DNA from: Canna indica
Taxonomy: Eukaryota; Streptophyta; Magnoliopsida; Zingiberales; Cannaceae
NCBI GenBank assembly: GCA_034359265.1
Contig: CP136898.1
Span: 36,665,501-36,729,500 of the forward strand
Length of the DNA: 64,000 bases
Direction: 5' to 3'
The notes beneath the pieces are model-generated. The model was not told where the DNA came from, ran no database searches, and worked only from the letters and a program-made list of their open reading frames with translations. Both the position numbers and the translations under genes were made by a program. Shown one piece after another: positions 57,532 to 64,000 of this stretch (within the stretch, counting starts at the first letter, position 1; each line of letters starts with the position of its first letter).

Positions 57532-60500
57532 ATGACGGGGAGAGGGAGCACTGTAGACGAGAGGTACACGCAGTGGAAGTTCCTCATCCCCGTTCTCTAT
57601 GACTGGTTCGCCAACCACAACCTCGTCTGGCCCTCCCTCTCATGCCGGTACCTCAACTTTTAACTTTAATTTCCACCTTTTCCTCTTCATCCTTCCGGCT
57701 CTGGATCAAAGATATGTCATCTTACAAAAGGATCTCGATCGAAGCTTTCTCGCATCTTGTTTCTTCTTAGGTATTTTTTTTACCACGCTGTTTTGTGGAA
57801 CGTGCTCGGCGCAGACTGAGATGATCTAGTAATCGTGAACTGACACGTTCTTTCAATGCATTTCGGCCGCGTATTACCTTCTCGTTCTTTTTCTCCTTGT
57901 AAGGATTTTGGCGTTGTAAAAATAGTTATATGCAAGTGTTAAACCTCCTTAATATGCGGGATTTTGGTGCTTAAATTTCCTTGGTTAACGATTGAATGAT
58001 ATCTTTTACCTCAAATCCCATCGTAGTGGTTCTCTGAGACAGCATTGCTTCCTCCTTTATAGATGGGGTCCTCGACTTGAAGAACAAACATACAAGAGTC
58101 GCCAGCGGTTGTACCTTTCTGAGCAGGCAAGTGAACCAAGATCCTTAACAATAGCTACATTCTTGCCCGATAGTGGAGTCTATAATTGCATTATTCAGAA
58201 AACAATCTTGCTTATTGCAATCAGCTATCTGCATACCAATATATCGATCCATGCATGTAGTGTGAAAATTATGTGCTTTGTTGTGCAAGATTTTTAGTTT
58301 TGATGGATTTTTTTGTCATTGTTATCCTCCTTGATATAAGTTCTATGTTTCTTGTGTTTGTTTTGGTCCAGTAAAAAATGTAAATTTTCATCACAAAATT
58401 TCCCATTCAGTTTCTATAATCAAATCCTCTATGATGTAAATTCTCTTGGACATAACATATACCTCAGCTGAAATCAAACTTATTTCTCTGACTGTCTTCC
58501 TATATAGTAGGTCTTGTTCAATACCAATTCCTGGCTACTCAGTGCTCATTTTTTTTTCATGGCGATTACTTCTTTACTAAGGAACAACACAACTTGGATA
58601 AATGATTTGACTAGAACGAACGCAGATGAATGGATTTTGCCCTTAGCTCTTGCTTTGTATAAAATATAATAAATGGAGCTTGACTTATATGAGTGGATGA
58701 TGAACAACTATATGGATTCATTTAGCTAAACTGCATTGTGGTGATCATTGGCAAATTAATGCTGTATACGATGTTTACATTATTGCTAAGATAATTAGAT
58801 TTGGTAACTATCATATGCAGACCAAGAATTAGATTGGTGAATCCCAGATATATTACCCAATGCATGAAAGTCTCTTGTCCTAGATTGCATTGATTATTCA
58901 TATTATCCAATTATGATAAATGTGGCTAAGACAAATGCTGATTTCAAACCTCAGAATGCTATTTTTTGTTTCTATATAGCCGTCATTATCTTTAAAAGCA
59001 ATCATTGCAAAAGTGCACTGATGTACAAGCAACATGCCATGTGGAATCCCACAACCTCCTTTATGTTCTGTTGACATTCTCATTCCTTGTTGTTCTCATG
59101 CTTTAGTCTCATTGAAATTTATTCATTGCTTTTGTTATTTCTAGAAATTAGTTTATCACCTATGCTTTTCTGTTGCTGTTGTGAAATATAAAAAGGATTT
59201 TCTGTTGAACCGTATGTTTTATTGTTTATTATTGTTATTATTTTTTTGTTATTTCTGATGCAGAAACTTTAGAATATTACAAATATAAAAATGTGTCTAA
59301 TCAGATGTGTCATATTGCAGACTGATGGCTCCGTACCAAATACTCTTGTTTTAGCACATTGTGATATTGTCAAGCCAAGAGTTGCAGCTGCAGAGCATAT
59401 ATCACAGGTTATTTCATTGAAATCATTTGGTGATCTAGCATCAACTTTATATGCCTGGTCTCTACAGAGTTCATATTTATGCTACAACTTGAGACTCATG
59501 CATCTATTTTACTTCTTTTTTGGAAATACAATGGTCCATATTTTGATTATTTTGTACATGCTCATGCTCATCTGTTAACTAGCTATCTGATAAAAAAAAT
59601 ATATGTATTTCTCTATGATCTTTTAATCACCACTGGTATAAACTCCATGATGGTAATCATTTCAACTCCTGCTTTCAGTTTTTCTTTCATCCAGTCAAAT
59701 GCTTGATCTTAAAAGGGTGAAATTGTATAGTCTGATGTCTCTAATAATTATGAGAATAGACACAACACAACTTTTCTGTATTTTCAATTTATTTTCAAAT
59801 TGTAGTATTAATCATGGAAATGTAAGAATATATAAATATTTGAAATTAGTCCCAGCTTGAAATTTGATGCCTTGCACTATTGAGTTAGCTACATGCTATT
59901 TTTCCTTCACTGGGAACTAACACTTTGGAAATCATTTTGTTTAACAAGCATGTTTGAGTCGCAGAAAGTTGATAGTTGGAACTTCTGCTTTATTGGATTC
60001 TGATTGACACAATAATTAAAAGCTTGTGTCTGTTATTTCGCATATTTTTTTGTTGCAATATTAACATTACCATTTACTAGTTTAGTTCAAGTGGCTATGT
60101 TTCTGGAATTGAATTTATTTTCTGTTAAAATCCAAATGGTACCAAAATCTCTTGTGTTGCCTAATTGTCCCAAATTAGTTTGGTTGGTGTAAAGGGTTCG
60201 ATAAACTTAGTACTAAATACTAATAGTAACAAGGGCTCAAGCATTAAAACCATATGGTTCTAGGCTAGTATATGCAGTCAAAAGGTTTATCGTGCTGGGT
60301 CAAAACTCAAAAGACCATGTTTGCTTTTTTTCCTGGATCTTGATTAGTTGATTTTATATATTCATTCATTTGACATGCTCCAGAGATAAGCATTTCATTA
60401 ACTTCAGCAATAATTAGTTATCTCACTGCATCAAGAAACCATGAGACATGGAAATGCGTTCAGTTTAGGCATGCTATATAGTATACTTCAGTTTGTTATG

Positions 60501-60898
60501 GTGTGACATCTGTTATATATTTTCTAGTGATTAATCATCAGCTTTATGGTAAGTCATTTCCTAATACACCTGTTTGGACAATCACATGCAAGTTACATGG
60601 CTATTAGGTTCAATAATTTTAGTCAATATATTGTAATCTTTGTGCAAGTTGCATTTTGCTTAGGAGATTCCCACTTCAATCACTTCTAAAAGATCTATCT
60701 AGTATCATATGCTTGCATGAACCAGATAGAATATGAAGTAACAGAACCTTCATGTTGCTTTTAGACTTTTGCAAGTTAAATAAGATTTAGATCATTTATC
60801 TTCCATAGTTGTAAATAATGTTCTGATGCTTGCAGTTTAGCGAAGAAGCTCGTTCACCATTTGTGAAGAAGCACAAAACAATCATACATCCTGGGGAG
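57532..60898 (+). CDS. MSI4: FVE/MSI4-like WD40 protein, exons 1-4 (3' part outside)
   Basis: Exons are 57532-57647, 58063-58126, 59321-59407 and 60836-60898; phases agree and encode 110 residues. They read STVDERYTQWKFLIPVLYDW, FANHNLVWPSLSCRWGPRLE, QRLYLSEQTDGSVPNTLVLA, VKPRVAAAEHIS and FSEEARSPFVKKHKTIIHPG. This is the N-terminal histone-H4-binding (CAF1C) helix region and the lead-in to the first WD repeat of plant RBBP4/MSI proteins, closest to FVE/MSI4. Those proteins act in the nucleus with histone deacetylase or PRC2-type complexes and, in Arabidopsis, promote flowering through the autonomous pathway. Intron 2 has donor CAG|GCAAGT, a GC-AG intron. Intron 4 (from 60899) holds a copia element and continues past the window. 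The family is about 450-510 residues, so most WD repeats lie downstream. No break was seen in these exons. Confidence 0.93.
58127..59320 (+). other. GC-AG intron 2 of the FVE/MSI4-like gene
   Basis: The donor is CAG|GCAAGTG and the acceptor is ATTGCAG|ACTGATGG. Using the nearby GT (GCAA|GTGAAC) would shift the frame and hit a stop at once, so the GC donor is required for the conserved SEQTDGSVPN. Confidence 0.85.
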
Positions 60899-61498
60899 GT
60901 AAACAATGGTCAATATTTACTGTTTTTGCATCTTTTCATTTCTACATTACTAAGTGAAGTCCAAATTGATATTTGACTAGCTTATGCCAAGAGTTTTAGT
61001 AACTTTAGGTTTTGCCATCTTCATTTCTACATTCGGCCCTATCCGGCCCACACAACATAAATGCTACCCGGCCACACTTGGCCCACGCATAAATGTTGTG
61101 AGTTCCCATACTAATCATAAATGTGCATGCTCACTGTGTTGGAAACAAAAACAGTATTCAATATTGTATTGGGAATATTAGGATCATTTAATAGCTACTT
61201 ACCTAGACATCTGTTCCTAATTATTATTTCTTGTAAATAGAAGATGTAATTACTTCTTTGTGTATATAAATATCAGTTTGCTGGGTGATGAATCATCTCA
61301 AGCAATTCATTCAAAAACTTCTGTATTGTTTACTACTTTCAAGTTGGTATCAGAGCCTTCATCGCCCAAGTTCATGCTTCCGCATCTTTCAAACAGCCTT
61401 CATCGCTGATTTTATCTCAACCTCTCAACCATCGTAGCTTCTAATCCTACCTTCATTGTAGGTAGTTCCACCATTTTTTCCAAACCAGTATTTCTTCC

Positions 61499-62353
61499 TT
61501 GCCCGTCATGTCATATTCCACCATGTCTGACTCCACCAATCAAACCAGCTCCACTATTGCTACTGCGCCTCTTAACCCCAATGATCTCCCTGTCATGCAC
61601 CCAACTTATCGTCTTAATGGCAAGAATTACTTACAGTGGGCACAAGTTGTTCGTACTACACTCAAAGGTCGACGGAAACTAAATCATATCGAAGGAGAAG
61701 CTCCTGATAAAGAGGATCCCAAGTTTGATGATTGGGACGAAGAGGATTCCTTGATCATGTCGTGGCTTTGGAATTCTATGATTCCAGAAGTGAGCAAGAA
61801 TTGTATGTTTCTTCCAACTGCTCGTGAGATCTGGGGCAATCTGCGTCAGACCTATTCTATGAAACAAGATGTAGCTGCTTGTTATGAGCTGAAAACAAAG
61901 ATTTTTGCCACTAAGCAAGGTAATCTTTCTATTACAGATTACTACGGACTGCTTAATGGATTCTGGATTGAGTTGGATCAATACCAGAATTTGACCATGG
62001 AATGCAGTAAGGATTCTGTTACATTAGCTCGTTTTGTGGAGAGAGATCGAATATTCGAATTCCTCTCTGGTTTGGATTCTGAATATGACCCTATAAGGGT
62101 TCAAATCCTGAGAAAGGAAAAACTGCCCTCACTTTTCGAAGTTTTCCACACTGTTAGAGCAGAAGAAAGTCGCAGATCAGTGATGCTTGATGAAAAGCCA
62201 AATGATGGGTCAGCAATGATAGTGGCTAAATCCTCTAGACCAGCCATAAAAAATCCATTTACAACATTTGTGCCTAACAAAGACAGCCGCTGGTGCAGTT
62301 ATTGCAAGAAATCAGGTCACACCAAGGAGAACTGTTTCAAACTCTATGGCTAA
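61499..62353 (+). CDS. Copia gag
   Basis: The open frame encodes 284 residues (ATG at 61508 is also possible). It contains YRLNGKNYLQWAQVVRTTLK, a UBN2-type gag domain through LSGLDSEYDPIRVQIL, and a zinc knuckle WCSYCKKSGHTKENCFKLYG (CX2CX4HX4C) at the end. A TAA follows the knuckle, and pol continues with frame changes. Gag forms the particle that packages the element RNA. Confidence 0.9.
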   Translation: MPVMSYSTMSDSTNQTSSTIATAPLNPNDLPVMHPTYRLNGKNYLQWAQVVRTTLKGRRKLNHIEGEAPDKEDPKFDDWDEEDSLIMSWLWNSMIPEVSKNCMFLPTAREIWGNLRQTYSMKQDVAACYELKTKIFATKQGNLSITDYYGLLNGFWIELDQYQNLTMECSKDSVTLARFVERDRIFEFLSGLDSEYDPIRVQILRKEKLPSLFEVFHTVRAEESRRSVMLDEKPNDGSAMIVAKSSRPAIKNPFTTFVPNKDSRWCSYCKKSGHTKENCFKLYG

Positions 62354-62559
62354 GAACAAGTTCTTAGTCGTACAGGTGGATTTAAAGGCATTCAGCGGAG
62401 CCAAGCAAACCTGATTTCACCGGATACAGTTAAGGGTGAAACCTCCAAGAATAAGGATGATATTCAAACCTTCGGTAAAGAAGAAATGGAACAACTAAGA
62501 TCCCCTATTGACTCATTTAGAAGACTTCTAGCACTTGCTCTCTTACTCTAAATGGTAAG

Positions 62560-63321
62560 CATCCTTATTCCCACTCATTTCATGCTTCAAGTACACTTTT
62601 TGGAGATTCTTGGGTTGTTGACTCTGGTGCTACTGATCACATGACAGTTTGCTCTAACAATCACATAACTTATAACCCTTCTCCTAGTAATCATGTAGTA
62701 GCAGTAGCTGATGGCTCTCATGCCATAGTTGCAGGCCATGGTGACATTAGACTTCATCCCTCATTATCTTTAAAAAATGTCCTTCATGTCCCAAAGCTTG
62801 CTGCCAATCTCCTTTCTGTCCATAAGCTTACAAAAGATTTAAATTGTGCAATAACATTCTTTGACACCCATTGTGTTGTTCAGGATCTTGCAACAGGGAA
62901 GACGATTGGAATTGCTAAAGAACAAGGAGGGCCCTATCACCTTCTTGGCATACCTAATAGAGGTGATCAACAAAAAAAGCTGCTGATGTCTTTCTCTCAA
63001 GGTCCCATTTCAGGTCATGGTTCCCTCACTTCTAAGATATGGCTTCAACACAAGTGTTTAGGACACCCTCCTTTTAGTCTTCTTAAATCTATTTTTCCTT
63101 TTCTTTTTTCAAATGTCTCTGTTGAGTCGCTTCACTGTGAAATTTGTGAGTTTGCAAAACATCATCGTGTCACTTTTCATCCTAGTTCCATAAAAAGTTT
63201 TGAACCATTTTCTCTTATTTACTCTGATGTTTGGGTCCTGCAAAAATTCCTAATGTCACTGGAGCTAAATGGTTTGTCACCTTTATTGATGGCTACACTA
63301 GAGTCACTTGGATATTCTTAA
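62560..63321 (+). pseudogene. Copia protease and integrase zinc-binding region
   Basis: It reads WVVDSGATDHMTVC (intact DSGA protease site), NVLHVPKLAANLLSVHKLTK and then WLQHKCLGHPPFSLL (HX-C region before the integrase core, where the family usually has H.RLGH). It ends HCEICEFAKHHRVTFHPS. The protease frame is open to 63321, with a frameshift near 63,240. Confidence 0.85.
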
Positions 63322-64000
63322 TGAGAGATAAATCTGAAGTTTCTCAACTTTTCATAAACTTCTATCATATGGTTCAAACTCAATTTGGGGTTACCATTAA
63401 ACGTCTTCGCTCTGATAATGGAAAAGAGTATGTCAATCAAACTCTTTCAAACTTTTTTAATGAAAAAGGGATTGTCCATGAGTTCACATGTGTTAATGCA
63501 CCTCAACAAAATGGAGTTGCGGAGAGAAAAAACCGACACTTGCTAGAGGTAACAAGATCCCTATTATTCCAAATGTCTGTTCCAAGTTTATACTGGGGGA
63601 AGCTGTTTTAACTGCTGCTTACTTGATAAATAGGCTCCCTTCTCGTGTTCTTGGCTCTAAGAGTCCAATAGAAATAATGTCCAGTGTTTTTCCCTCTGTC
63701 CCTGTTATGGAAAGTCTTAAACCTCGTGTCTTTGGGTGTGTTGCTTTCGTTCATATTCACAAGCAACATCGTAGTAAATTTGATCCACGAGCTGAAAAAT
63801 GTATTTTCCTTGGTTATTCACATGACAAGAAGGGCTATAAATGCTATCAACCATTCGGTCAGCATTTCCTTGTTTCTATGGATGTTACATTTCGTGAACA
63901 TGAGCCTTTGTTTGCTAGTTCTCAGCTTCAGGGGGAGAGTACTCGAGAAGCTGAGTTGTTTGAGTTGGGTAACTCATATTCAGATTTCCTTTTTGAATTT
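63231..64000 (+). pseudogene. Copia integrase core and C-terminus
   Basis: It reads AKWFVTFIDGYTRVTWIFLM, IKRLRSDNGKEYVN and APQQNGVAERKNRHLLEVTR with the D-D-E residues visible. After a frameshift near 63,607 it continues EAVLTAAYLINRLPSRVL, KPRVFGCVAFVHIHKQHRSK and IFLGYSHDKKGYKCYQPFG to the window end. Confidence 0.88.

Larger units (their letters stand above)
61137..64000 (+). mobile_element. Ty1/copia element in intron 4 of the FVE/MSI4-like gene
   Basis: The 5' LTR is about 61137-61340 (TGTTGGAAAC to TACTTTCA, TATATAAATATC box at about 61,262). The primer site TGGTATCAGAGCC starts at 61345. Gag, protease and integrase follow, and the element leaves the window before the RT. It has the same orientation as the host gene. 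Its TSD cannot be checked. Confidence 0.88.

Noticed and set aside
1..64000. tRNA, rRNA or organelle-derived sequence
   Set aside because: No cloverleaf with conserved GTTCNANNC arm and no rRNA core motif was noticed by eye; a tRNAscan run would be needed to exclude small ones.

Overview
This window is nuclear DNA of a flowering plant. It has plant genes with GT-AG introns (a HOTHEAD-type GMC oxidoreductase and an FVE/MSI4-type WD40 protein) inside dense, nested plant transposons: Ty1/copia, Ty3/gypsy chromovirus and Tat-like elements, CACTA, hAT, Harbinger-type MITE and a gene-carrying long-TIR element. I cannot name the species. A non-grass angiosperm, perhaps a monocot, is a weak guess.

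Layout. 1-1.6 kb: remnants of a CACTA accessory gene and an LTR. 2.0-6.4 kb (minus): a complete six-exon HOTHEAD-like gene of 584 predicted residues, including a 23-codon signal-peptide exon. 6.4-10 kb: non-coding DNA, a microsatellite and a CACTA end. 10.0-10.7 kb: decayed hAT transposase. 10.8-12.3 kb: truncated CACTA 5' end. 12.3-15.0 kb: element with about 320-bp terminal inverted repeats carrying a DUF1218-type gene fragment and a nested 1,030-bp hAT element with a perfect 8-bp TSD. 15.4-21.1 kb: copia element with 117-bp LTRs, broken by a 1,566-bp solo LTR. 22.7-26.6 kb: internally deleted gypsy element with TSD ATATA. 28.7-36.7 kb: Tekay/Del-like chromovirus with a 2,680-bp 5' LTR.

36.7-49.8 kb is a set of nested insertions. 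A copia pol gene is split by a 12.3-kb CACTA element (perfect AAT TSD). Its TNP2 transposase gene is itself split by a second 5.1-kb CACTA element, which carries exons of a PIP1 aquaporin and pieces of a MEKK1-like MAPKKK. A solo-LTR-like sequence lies near the TNP2 5' end. 49.8-57.1 kb: Tat-like gypsy remnants hit several times by one LTR family rich in GGTCGACC dyads, plus a Harbinger-type MITE. 57.5 kb to the end (plus): the first four exons of an FVE/MSI4 gene, with a GC-AG second intron and a copia element in intron 4 that runs off the window.

The most unusual signal is in the chromovirus 5' LTR (30,425-30,747): seven tandem units of about 47 bp. Each folds into a hairpin whose outer arms differ in sequence between units but stay complementary, the pattern expected of selected secondary structure. 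More hairpins flank the array, including a C(TTCG)G loop, and it lies downstream of the LTR's TATA-like box, so it is probably in the RNA leader. All calls come from reading the sequence; no database search was run.
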